Below are positions 1 through 4,944 of a DNA stretch of 8,486 nt, piece by piece. A program made the position numbers and the translations under genes. The notes beneath the pieces were generated by a model, which did not search any database, was not told the DNA's origin, and saw only the letters and a list, made by a program, of their open reading frames with translations. Source of the DNA: an uncultured Porphyromonas sp. (GTDB taxonomy: Bacteria > Bacteroidota > Bacteroidia > Bacteroidales > Porphyromonadaceae); the NCBI GenBank assembly GCA_945875135.1, contig CAMCJO010000080.1, positions 1-8,486 of the forward strand. The letters run 5' to 3'. Each line of letters begins with the position of its first letter. Position 1 is the stretch's first letter.

Positions 1-44
1 CACGTGGAGATTTGAGATTTTCCACGTGGATATTCGAGAAAGGA
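1..44. repeat. Edge of a 22-bp tandem repeat containing CACGTGGA
   Basis: Two adjacent 22-base units (1-22 and 23-44) both begin with CACGTGGA and match at about 15 of 22 positions. The inner one sits in the perfect palindrome TCCACGTGGA (20-29). The first unit is cut by the window edge, so more copies may lie to the left. The 22-bp period places the palindromes on the same helix face, which would suit a DNA-binding protein, but no function can be assigned. No gene is convincing in 1-193. Confidence 0.5.
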
Positions 45-137
45 TGGGATCGGACTATTTTTCCCGTAAAGATATGTAAAGTAGCAAGCCGTGAAAATCG
101 CAGAAATCCAGAGCTGACTCCCCACGAAGTTTTTCCC

Positions 138-145
138 TATATTTG
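138..145 (+). promoter_or_regulatory. Putative Bacteroidota -7 box (TATATTTG)
   Basis: TATATTTG matches the Bacteroidota consensus TAnnTTTG and lies 48 bases upstream of the ATG at 194. No good -33 TTTG element is visible about 19 bases further upstream, so this is a half-match. It would transcribe the small lipoprotein gene and perhaps the following small gene. Confidence 0.4.
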
Positions 146-193
146 TACGCAGGGTGCGCTTGACACTGGCATGTGCGGTTATAAAAAGAGATT

Positions 194-613
194 ATGAAGA
201 GAGGTTTAATAAGTTGGTTCGTTTGCATTTCCTCTGTATGCCTTACCATTACTATTGTATTGGGATGTTCCAGTAGGAAGTATGTAGGCATGAACACGGC
301 TGACTGTACGAGAGAACTCAACAGCTTCCTTTGCGAAGAGTTTAAGAGCGAATATGATGGAGATTTCGATTCTATTAAATATGACATCAGATTCATTGTA
401 GGTCTATACCTACAAAAAAACGGGAACGTCGATTCAATAAAGGTACTGGTGAGCAATCTCAATAGCTTCAATATCAATGAAGATAGAATAGTAAATAAGC
501 TGCGGAAGAAAAAGTACACGTGTGCGGCTTATGTCTTTTATAGATCTGAGATAAAGCCTTCGCGGATCATTTATCCTTTCAGTCCGAAGTTGCCTATGGA
601 TCGTGATAAATAA
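194..613 (+). CDS. Small putative lipoprotein, function unknown (possibly TonB C-terminal-like fold)
   Basis: A protein of 139 residues. The N-terminus has Lys2 and Arg3, a hydrophobic stretch at about 5-23 and a lipobox-like VLGC with Cys25, so it is probably exported and lipidated. The residues after the Cys (SSRK) lack the acidic pattern of the Bacteroidota surface-export signal, so an inner-facing periplasmic location is more likely; this is inference. The C-terminal half has a strand-turn-strand pattern (FIVGLYLQKNGNVDSIKVL) resembling the TonB C-terminal fold, in which a beta strand is followed by a xxGxV turn and a second strand. That resemblance is weak and by eye only. The gene is AT-rich: 301-420 contains about 35% G+C, well below the genes from rpsP onward, and it uses AGA, ATA and TTA codons. 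The start fits the signal peptide. There is no strong ribosome binding site, which is usual in this phylum. Confidence 0.6.
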   Translation: MKRGLISWFVCISSVCLTITIVLGCSSRKYVGMNTADCTRELNSFLCEEFKSEYDGDFDSIKYDIRFIVGLYLQKNGNVDSIKVLVSNLNSFNINEDRIVNKLRKKKYTCAAYVFYRSEIKPSRIIYPFSPKLPMDRDK

Positions 614-618
614 AAATC

Positions 619-651
619 TGCTCACCTGACGGAGGAGCGATGCTCACGTGA
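619..651. repeat. Pair of TGCTCAC[C/G]TGA direct repeats 22 bp apart
   Basis: TGCTCACCTGA (619-629) and TGCTCACGTGA (641-651) differ at one base and are spaced by exactly 22 bp, the same spacing as the CACGTG pair at the left edge of the window. They lie in the 103-base gap between the two small genes. They could be operator half-sites or chance; nothing else in the gap identifies a function. Confidence 0.3.
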
Positions 652-716
652 AGAACAATCAGATTGTTGCCGCAACGACATCCTAGAGTAGGACGGTCTC
701 CTATGTAAGTACTCAA

Positions 717-1199
717 ATGAAGAAGATATTTTACTGCGTTGTCTTGATAGTGGTTTCTAGTATAGTAGCGGTCACTTATTACTACTATCCTAGAACGGTT
801 TCTTTTGAGTTAGCTAAGGAAATCCCCCTCCCCAATGAAACCTTTGACAGAAGGGATTATATTGGGTTTCAGTATGTGGAGAATGAGTTCTGGCTATTTT
901 TTTACTTAGTTGACTACTATGAAACACGACCAAATGTCAATCCTAAGCCAAAGGGTTACGAGAAGGCCTTTGTCCAGCAGCTTGCCGAAGACTTTGACTT
1001 TGAGAATTACGACTACTTGATAACGTATCAGAAGACGCTTAGCAAATTGCAATACTCCCCATATCTAACAAAAGAAAAAGACGACCTATACTTTGATAAG
1101 CGAACTCCTTTAATCCCAACTTGGAATAAAGCGGAAACGGATAAAGTCTACATATACAGAATCAAGAAAAACGACCATTTCAGAGCTTTTGGTCCTTAA
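717..1199 (+). CDS. Small membrane-anchored or exported protein of unknown function
   Basis: A protein of 160 residues that I cannot assign to a named family. Residues 2-3 are Lys-Lys, followed by a hydrophobic helix at about 4-20, so it is either anchored in the inner membrane or has a signal peptide without a lipobox Cys at the right place. The rest is rich in Tyr, Asp, Lys and Phe and has no obvious catalytic motif. The C-terminus (VYIYRIKKNDHFRAFGP) looks like the end of a compact domain. It follows the lipoprotein gene by 103 bases on the same strand with no TAnnTTTG box of its own visible, so the two may be co-transcribed. Like its neighbour it is AT-rich relative to the rest of the window. 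A start at 717 is supported by the classic MKK-hydrophobic N-terminus. Confidence 0.6.
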   Translation: MKKIFYCVVLIVVSSIVAVTYYYYPRTVSFELAKEIPLPNETFDRRDYIGFQYVENEFWLFFYLVDYYETRPNVNPKPKGYEKAFVQQLAEDFDFENYDYLITYQKTLSKLQYSPYLTKEKDDLYFDKRTPLIPTWNKAETDKVYIYRIKKNDHFRAFGP

Positions 1200-1306
1200 G
1201 TAGGGAAGCACTATGAACTCAATCACACACTCTAACGTTCTGATGTTTTGTGGCATCATGGACAATGCGCCACTTCCACAGAGAGACAAGGCTGGCGAAC
1301 GATAAG

Positions 1307-1372
1307 ACGGCTCCTTACACCCATCGCTCGCAAAAAACGTTTAGGACACTATTGAAATTAACCAGGAGCCGT
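1307..1372. terminator. Long-loop inverted repeat, possible terminator upstream of rpsP
   Basis: ACGGCTCCT (1307-1315) is perfectly complementary to AGGAGCCGT (1364-1372), which runs into TTTT (1372-1375). The 9-bp stem would close a loop of 48 bases containing the palindrome AAACGTTT. It sits just before the rpsP promoter, so the simplest reading is a terminator insulating rpsP from the small genes upstream. The long loop and short T-run make this weak; a structured RNA or mobile-element end relic is possible. I see no gene in 1200-1385. Confidence 0.35.
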
Positions 1373-1385
1373 TTTGTGGAGGTGA

Positions 1386-1415
1386 TTGTGGAATGAAGAT
1401 TTTTGCGTACCTTTG
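1386..1415 (+). promoter_or_regulatory. rpsP promoter, -33 TTG and -7 TACCTTTG
   Basis: TTG at 1386-1388 is followed 19 bases later by TACCTTTG at 1408-1415. This matches the Bacteroidota primary-sigma consensus of TTTG, 19-21 bases, TAnnTTTG. Transcription would begin near 1421-1423, leaving a leader of roughly 57 bases before the ATG at 1479. It is the most complete promoter in the window, in line with the strong expression expected for a ribosomal protein gene. Confidence 0.75.
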
Positions 1416-1426
1416 CACAGTTCGTA

Positions 1427-1443
1427 TGAGACGAAAGTTCTCA
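1427..1443 (+). other. Small hairpin at the 5' end of the rpsP leader
   Basis: TGAGA (1427-1431) pairs with TCTCA (1439-1443) around a 7-base loop, within a few bases of the predicted transcript start. It may stabilise the 5' end of the message. The stem is only 5 bp and could be chance. Confidence 0.25.
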
Positions 1444-1478
1444 CGGACATCCAAATCATTCAAATCTCAATATCAACA

Positions 1479-2090
1479 ATGGCAACTAAAATCAGACTAC
1501 AAAGATTCGGTCGTCGTGGCTACCCCTTCTACCGTATCGTCATCGCTGATAGCAGGGCTCCACGGGATGGAAAGTTTATTGAGAGGATAGGTTCTTATAA
1601 TCCGAACACTAATCCTGCTACAATAGATTTGAAGTTTGACCGCGCTCTCTATTGGCTCAAGGTCGGTGCACAGCCTAGTGACACCGTACGTCGCATCCTC
1701 TCACGTGAGGGTGTCCTCCTTAAGAAGCACCTCGATGGTGGTGTCGCCAAGGGCGCATTCACACAGGAGGTCGCAGACCAGCGCTTTGAGAGCTGGCTCA
1801 CAAACAAGCAGCAGCTCCTCAAGGGAGTCGCTGAGCGTGACCAGCAGAAGGCTCATGATATAGCTCAGAAGCAGCACGAGGCTGAGGAAGAGCAAAACAA
1901 GGAGCGTAGCAAGGCACTAGAGGAGAAGAAGGCAGCCATCGAGCGCGAGAAGGCTGAGGCCGAAGCTGCTGCAAAGGCCGAAGCAGAGGCTAACGAGGAG
2001 GCTAACGCTACCGAGGAGGCACCTGCCACTGAAGAAGCACCTGCCGCTGAGGAAGCACCAGCTACCGAAGAGGCTCCCGCTGCTGAGTAA
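1479..2090 (+). CDS. rpsP: 30S ribosomal protein S16 (bS16) with long C-terminal extension
   Basis: A component of the small ribosomal subunit. The first 80 or so residues are a clear S16 core: [19 protein letters not shown] at the N-terminus, then [23 protein letters not shown] and the [12 protein letters not shown] segment. The protein is 203 residues, against 80-90 in most bacteria. Residues from about 115 to 175 are Lys/Glu/Ala/Gln-rich and probably helical. The tail ends in four TEEAPA-type repeats. Extended S16 tails are usual in Bacteroidota, so this is not a fusion artefact. An in-frame upstream start at 1386 would lie inside the promoter, so ATG 1479 is chosen. It is preceded by an A-rich leader with A at -3 and no Shine-Dalgarno site, typical of this phylum. 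It appears to be transcribed alone, with its own promoter and terminator. Confidence 0.97.
   Translation: MATKIRLQRFGRRGYPFYRIVIADSRAPRDGKFIERIGSYNPNTNPATIDLKFDRALYWLKVGAQPSDTVRRILSREGVLLKKHLDGGVAKGAFTQEVADQRFESWLTNKQQLLKGVAERDQQKAHDIAQKQHEAEEEQNKERSKALEEKKAAIEREKAEAEAAAKAEAEANEEANATEEAPATEEAPAAEEAPATEEAPAAE
2010..2081 (+). repeat. Four 18-bp repeats encoding [12 protein letters not shown] at the S16 tail
   Basis: Four consecutive six-codon units (2010-2027, 2028-2045, 2046-2063, 2064-2081) encode [18 protein letters not shown] and TEEAPA, followed by Ala-Glu and the stop. Synonymous codons vary among the units (GAG/GAA, CCT/CCA/CCC). The protein repeat therefore looks maintained rather than freshly duplicated, though copy number could still vary between strains. 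Confidence 0.85.
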
Positions 2091-2110
2091 GCTGACAGCT
2101 ACACAACCTT

Positions 2111-2157
2111 TACGACATACCTAGTCGTATCTACCATGATACGTATCTATGTATCAT
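2111..2157 (+). other. Two consecutive hairpins downstream of rpsP
   Basis: TACGAC (2111-2116) pairs with GTCGTA (2124-2129), and ATGATAC (2136-2142) pairs with GTATCAT (2151-2157). Neither has a T-tract. They lie between the rpsP stop and its terminator and would form a structured 3' untranslated region that could protect the message from exonucleases. Confidence 0.4.
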
Positions 2158-2170
2158 AACATCTAGAGAG

Positions 2171-2210
2171 GCCCAGACTACATAACTTTGTGTGGTCTGG
2201 GTTCTTTTTT
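2171..2210 (+). terminator. Intrinsic terminator of rpsP
   Basis: GCCCAGAC (2171-2178) pairs with GTCTGGG (2195-2201), extending inward through TACAT/GTGTG with G-U wobbles to a stem of about 12 bp and a 6-base loop. The T-rich tail TTCTTTTTT (2202-2210) follows directly. This is a strong rho-independent terminator, 80 bases after the rpsP stop. Confidence 0.85.
2183..2190 (+). promoter_or_regulatory. Putative -7 box (TAACTTTG) inside the terminator loop
   Basis: TAACTTTG matches TAnnTTTG and forms the loop and adjoining stem of the rpsP terminator. Transcription from it would start near 2197, giving a leader of about 54 bases before the M16 peptidase ATG at 2251. No convincing -33 TTTG is present near 2161, so it is supported by position and the -7 match only. 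Confidence 0.45.
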
Positions 2211-2250
2211 GGAGCTGGCAGGTCTATGTGACTGTCTCTTTCTTTTCATT

Positions 2251-3495
2251 ATGACATCTCCACAACTACAATACCACACCACTACTCAGGGACTACGTAT
2301 CGTCTACTACCCTATCCCCAGTCAGGTCACCTATATAGGCTACATGGTACAGACGGGATCGGCTCACGATCCGCAGCCCTACCATGGACTGGCGCACTGT
2401 ACGGAGCACATGCTCTTTAAGGGGACGCATAGACGACACGCCCTACACCTAGTGAATCGTGTCGAGGCGGTGGGTGCTGATCTCAACGCTTTCACTACCA
2501 AGGAGGATACGACCCTACACATAACCATCCCCTCACGCTATGCACTCAGAGCCGTTCATCTGCTCACAGACATTGTCCTCAACAGCTACATACCATCCGA
2601 GGAGCTGAGCAAAGAGCAGGAGGTGATCATAGAGGAGATAGCCAGCTACCTAGATGCTCCGAGCGAGCGGATATATGATGAGTTTGAGGAGCTACTCTTT
2701 AGCGGCACGCCGCTAGCGCACAATATCTTAGGATCCGAGCAGTCTGTCAGACGTATCTCCTCGACAGTCGTGCGACGCTTTATGGATCAGTACTACCGCC
2801 CCGACAATATGGTGCTGGGCATCTGGGGCGAGATAGACTTTGACAAAGCGATCGAGATGATCGAGCATCTCTACAGCGAGCCTCGAGTAGCTGCAGGAGA
2901 CCCATTTAAGGTGCCAAAGGTCAAGCCCACGATCACTCCCGAGCGGCTCATCGCTAAGACCCACCACTACCGCACCAACCAGTGCCACTGCATCATCGGG
3001 ACACACGCTCCGAGCCTGCACAATCGAGAGCGCTACGCAATGACGCTCTTCAACAACTTCGTCGGAGGACCCGCCATCTCCTCGCAGCTGAACCTTCATC
3101 TGCGTGAAGAGCTGGGACTGGTCTACAGTGTCGAGGCAAATTATACGCCTTACCTGAGTGATGGCGTCTGGAGCGTTTACCTGGGCACAGGGAGCGACAC
3201 ACTACAACAAGCAGTGGAGGCGGTGCATAGTATCTTGGACCGCTACGTCACCACGCCTATGAGTGTGGAGCAGCTGGCGATCAGTAAGCAGCAGATCGTG
3301 GGGCAGCTACTCCTCGCCAACGATCAGCACGACAGCGAGCTCATCACGATGCTCAAGAGCTACCTTTACTTCGGCAGAGTCAGTAGCGTCGCCGAGGTGG
3401 CAGAGCGCATACAGGCGATCACGCCTGAGGATATCACCGAGATGGTCAGTCGCTACCTAACGAGAGCGCAGCGACACACGCTCATCTATAAGTAG
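2251..3495 (+). CDS. M16 family zinc metallopeptidase (mitochondrial-processing-peptidase-like)
   Basis: A zinc endopeptidase of the pitrilysin/M16 family, probably cytoplasmic because there is no signal peptide. The inverted zinc motif HxxEH is His49-Cys-Thr-Glu52-His53 within GLAHCTEHMLFKGT. The third ligand should be Glu128 or Glu129 in EVIIEEIASY, about 80 residues on, as in the processing-peptidase beta subunit. ADLNAFTTKEDT (76-87) is the usual conserved stretch after the zinc site. The second homologous domain carries LREELGLVYSVEANY, the conserved Arg/Tyr substrate-binding segment. With 414 residues it has one catalytic and one inactive domain, the size of M16B enzymes that act as dimers or with a partner. 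The in-frame ATG at 2188 lies inside the terminator hairpin and adds an unusual Cys-rich leader, so 2251 is preferred. There is no terminator before plsC, so some read-through is possible. The substrate cannot be told from the sequence. Confidence 0.93.
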   Translation: MTSPQLQYHTTTQGLRIVYYPIPSQVTYIGYMVQTGSAHDPQPYHGLAHCTEHMLFKGTHRRHALHLVNRVEAVGADLNAFTTKEDTTLHITIPSRYALRAVHLLTDIVLNSYIPSEELSKEQEVIIEEIASYLDAPSERIYDEFEELLFSGTPLAHNILGSEQSVRRISSTVVRRFMDQYYRPDNMVLGIWGEIDFDKAIEMIEHLYSEPRVAAGDPFKVPKVKPTITPERLIAKTHHYRTNQCHCIIGTHAPSLHNRERYAMTLFNNFVGGPAISSQLNLHLREELGLVYSVEANYTPYLSDGVWSVYLGTGSDTLQQAVEAVHSILDRYVTTPMSVEQLAISKQQIVGQLLLANDQHDSELITMLKSYLYFGRVSSVAEVAERIQAITPEDITEMVSRYLTRAQRHTLIYK

Positions 3496-3539
3496 TAAAG
3501 CGACATTACGAAGGAAGTGACTATCAAGGGCTTTTTCAT

Positions 3540-3547
3540 TACCTTTG
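3540..3547 (+). promoter_or_regulatory. Putative -7 box (TACCTTTG) for plsC operon
   Basis: TACCTTTG is identical to the rpsP -7 box. It lies 33 bases before the ATG at 3581 and 69 bases before the alternative ATG at 3617. The -33 position (about 3518-3520) reads TGA and not TTG, so the promoter may be weaker. It would drive plsC and the phosphatase gene. Confidence 0.5.
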
Positions 3548-3564
3548 TGAGCAAGATACAAGCA

Positions 3565-3590
3565 CTGAGGCTCGTATGCTATGGCCTCAG
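3565..3590 (+). promoter_or_regulatory. Hairpin enclosing the annotated plsC start codon
   Basis: CTGAGGC (3565-3571) is perfectly complementary to GCCTCAG (3584-3590), with a 12-base loop. The ATG at 3581 lies in the loop and the 3' arm. In the message it would occlude that start, so either initiation is regulated or the real start is the downstream ATG at 3617. Confidence 0.4.
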
Positions 3591-4366
3591 TTTGTGAAAC
3601 AACCCCCTACTCCTCTATGCTACTACGGATACTATACATTATATATATAGTCTTAATAGCGGCTCCCATCTATGCGGTGGTAACCATCGTCTTGGCACTT
3701 ATCATGACGGTGGGTTGCTTGCTAGGCTTCGGCAAGTTCTTTAGCTACTACCCAGGACTCATCTGGTCGTGGCTAGGACTGATCCTATCCCTCTGTCCCG
3801 TCACCGTGCGAGGGCGCAAGAACTACGACAAGAAGTCGGGTCCCTATGTCGTCATGGCCAACCACCAGGGCGCTTACGACATCTTCCTCCTCTACGGCTT
3901 CCTCGGCATCCCCTTCAAGTGGGTGATGAAAGAGTCGCTGCGGCGTGTCCCCTTTGTGGGCAAAGCGTGCGAGGTAGCGGGCTTTATCTTTGTCAATGGG
4001 CATAGCATACAGAACATCCGCAACTCACTAGACGAAGCTAAGCGTTCGCTCGGTGATGGCTACTCAATCTTTATCTTCCCCGAGGGCAGTCGTACTCGCA
4101 CGGGACGTATGCAGCCCTTCAAGAAGGGCGGCTTCGTGATCGCCGATGAGCTAGACATCCCGATCATCCCTGTCTCCATCTCGGGCTCCTATGGCGTGAT
4201 GCGCGCAGGCTCGTTGCTACCACACTGGCGTCGCCTCTATCTAGATATACACCCGCCAGTCCACCCTCGAGAGTTCCATACCTCGGATCAGCCGATACAA
4301 GATCTCCGCGAGCAAGTTTACCACACGATACAGCAAGGCATACATGATGGCACAGAGCGACTCTAG
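3581..4366 (+). CDS. plsC: 1-acyl-sn-glycerol-3-phosphate acyltransferase
   Basis: A membrane enzyme that adds the second acyl chain to lysophosphatidic acid, giving phosphatidic acid for phospholipid synthesis. All four acyltransferase motifs are visible: NHQGAYD with catalytic His95 and Asp100 (HX4D), the GFIFVNG region (134-140), FPEGSRT (166-172) and the IPIIPVSISGS strand (192-202). Two hydrophobic segments (about 14-45 and 59-72) anchor the N-terminus in the inner membrane. Length is 261 residues from 3581, or 249 from Met13 (ATG 3617), which begins MLLRILYIIY and looks like a natural family start. The choice is open because a hairpin covers the first ATG. The gene overlaps the next by 23 bases, indicating translational coupling. 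A role for another acyl acceptor, such as an ornithine- or glycine-lipid lysolipid, cannot be excluded. Confidence 0.9.
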   Translation: MASVCETTPYSSMLLRILYIIYIVLIAAPIYAVVTIVLALIMTVGCLLGFGKFFSYYPGLIWSWLGLILSLCPVTVRGRKNYDKKSGPYVVMANHQGAYDIFLLYGFLGIPFKWVMKESLRRVPFVGKACEVAGFIFVNGHSIQNIRNSLDEAKRSLGDGYSIFIFPEGSRTRTGRMQPFKKGGFVIADELDIPIIPVSISGSYGVMRAGSLLPHWRRLYLDIHPPVHPREFHTSDQPIQDLREQVYHTIQQGIHDGTERL

Positions 4367-4856
4367 TAGTAAAGCTCCTTACCGCATCCTCTTCGTCTGT
4401 CTAGGCAACATCTGTCGCTCGCCTCTCGCAGAGGCTATCATGCGACAACTCCTAGCCGAAGACCCCGCCAGTTCGTCTCGGATCGAAGTAGACTCGGCAG
4501 GCATAGGTGGATGGCATCAGGGACAACTAGCAGATCCGCGCATGCGTGCCCATGCAGCACGGCGGGGCATTGAGATGACGCATCGTGCGAGGCAGATTAA
4601 GGATGAAGACTTTGACGCCTTTGACCTGATCATCGCCATGGACGATGACAACTATGATGCACTGCGCGAGCTAGCCCCGACGCTAGAGCAGCAGGAGAAG
4701 GTCGTGCGTATGGCGGACTACCTCGAGCAGATGCCATGGGACCACATCCCCGATCCATACTACGGCGGTGCGTCGGGCTTTGAGCTCGTCCTGGATCTAC
4801 TCACTGAGGGGTGTACCAATCTATACCACCGCTGCAAGGCGCAGAGCGGTAAGTAA
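4344..4856 (+). CDS. Low-molecular-weight protein tyrosine phosphatase
   Basis: A cytoplasmic cysteine phosphatase that removes phosphate from protein tyrosines. The P-loop CX5R is Cys19-LGNIC-Arg25-Ser26 in VCLGNICRSPLAEA. DSAGIGGWHQG (50-60) is the usual W-containing loop, and the general acid is Asp137 in DPYYGG. At 170 residues it is close to the family length, with a short Ser-rich N-terminal addition. The start is 4344 or the adjoining ATG at 4347. Both lie inside plsC, so the gene depends on plsC translation. In Porphyromonas gingivalis the LMW-PTP Ltp1 opposes the tyrosine kinase Ptk1 and affects exopolysaccharide and community formation. Orthology here is plausible but not shown. ArsC-type arsenate reductases share the fold, but the intact DPYY and GGWH segments favour a phosphatase. 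Confidence 0.93.
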   Translation: MMAQSDSSSKAPYRILFVCLGNICRSPLAEAIMRQLLAEDPASSSRIEVDSAGIGGWHQGQLADPRMRAHAARRGIEMTHRARQIKDEDFDAFDLIIAMDDDNYDALRELAPTLEQQEKVVRMADYLEQMPWDHIPDPYYGGASGFELVLDLLTEGCTNLYHRCKAQSGK

Positions 4857-4878
4857 TCGGGGGGAACACTACTTTTCG

Positions 4879-4886
4879 TACTTTTG
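4879..4886 (+). promoter_or_regulatory. Putative -7 box (TACTTTTG) for the transferase pair
   Basis: TACTTTTG matches TAnnTTTG. The -33 position 19 bases upstream reads TCG (4857-4859), one base off TTG. A start near 4893 gives a leader of about 52 bases to the ATG at 4945 and supports that start over an upstream one. Confidence 0.5.
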
Positions 4887-4944
4887 CGCTAGACTTATTA
4901 CGACCTCTTATTACGACCTTGTTAACGAACAATCTTTTATTCCG

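Noticed and set aside
1..44. Start of a CRISPR array
   Set aside because: The two units are adjacent 22-mers without distinct spacers, and only the first 8 bases are strictly conserved.
160..185. TTGACA followed by TATAAA resembling a sigma-70 promoter
   Set aside because: The spacer is only 14 bases instead of about 17, and Bacteroidota primary sigma factors use TTTG/TAnnTTTG.
12..197. 61-codon frame on the + strand at the left edge
   Set aside because: It runs through the tandem repeat and the -7 box, has no recognisable domain and no start context.
55..519. 154-codon reading frame on the - strand
   Set aside because: It is antisense to the lipoprotein gene, whose signal peptide and lipobox are more convincing. 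The antisense product is a low-complexity Leu/Ser/Phe sequence typical of a shadow frame.
2728..3099. 123-codon frame on the - strand inside the M16 peptidase
   Set aside because: It is a shadow of a gene with a clear zinc motif and Arg/Tyr motif; the antisense product has no recognisable features.
4828..4850. ACCGCT/AGCGGT hairpin at the end of the phosphatase gene as a terminator
   Set aside because: It is inside the coding region and is followed by AAGTAATCGGGG with no T-tract.
4768..4944. N-terminal extension of the first transferase from ATG 4768
   Set aside because: It lies inside the phosphatase gene in another frame and upstream of the -7 box. The Arg/Ser-rich peptide is unlike the family, and ATG 4945 directly precedes the membrane domain.
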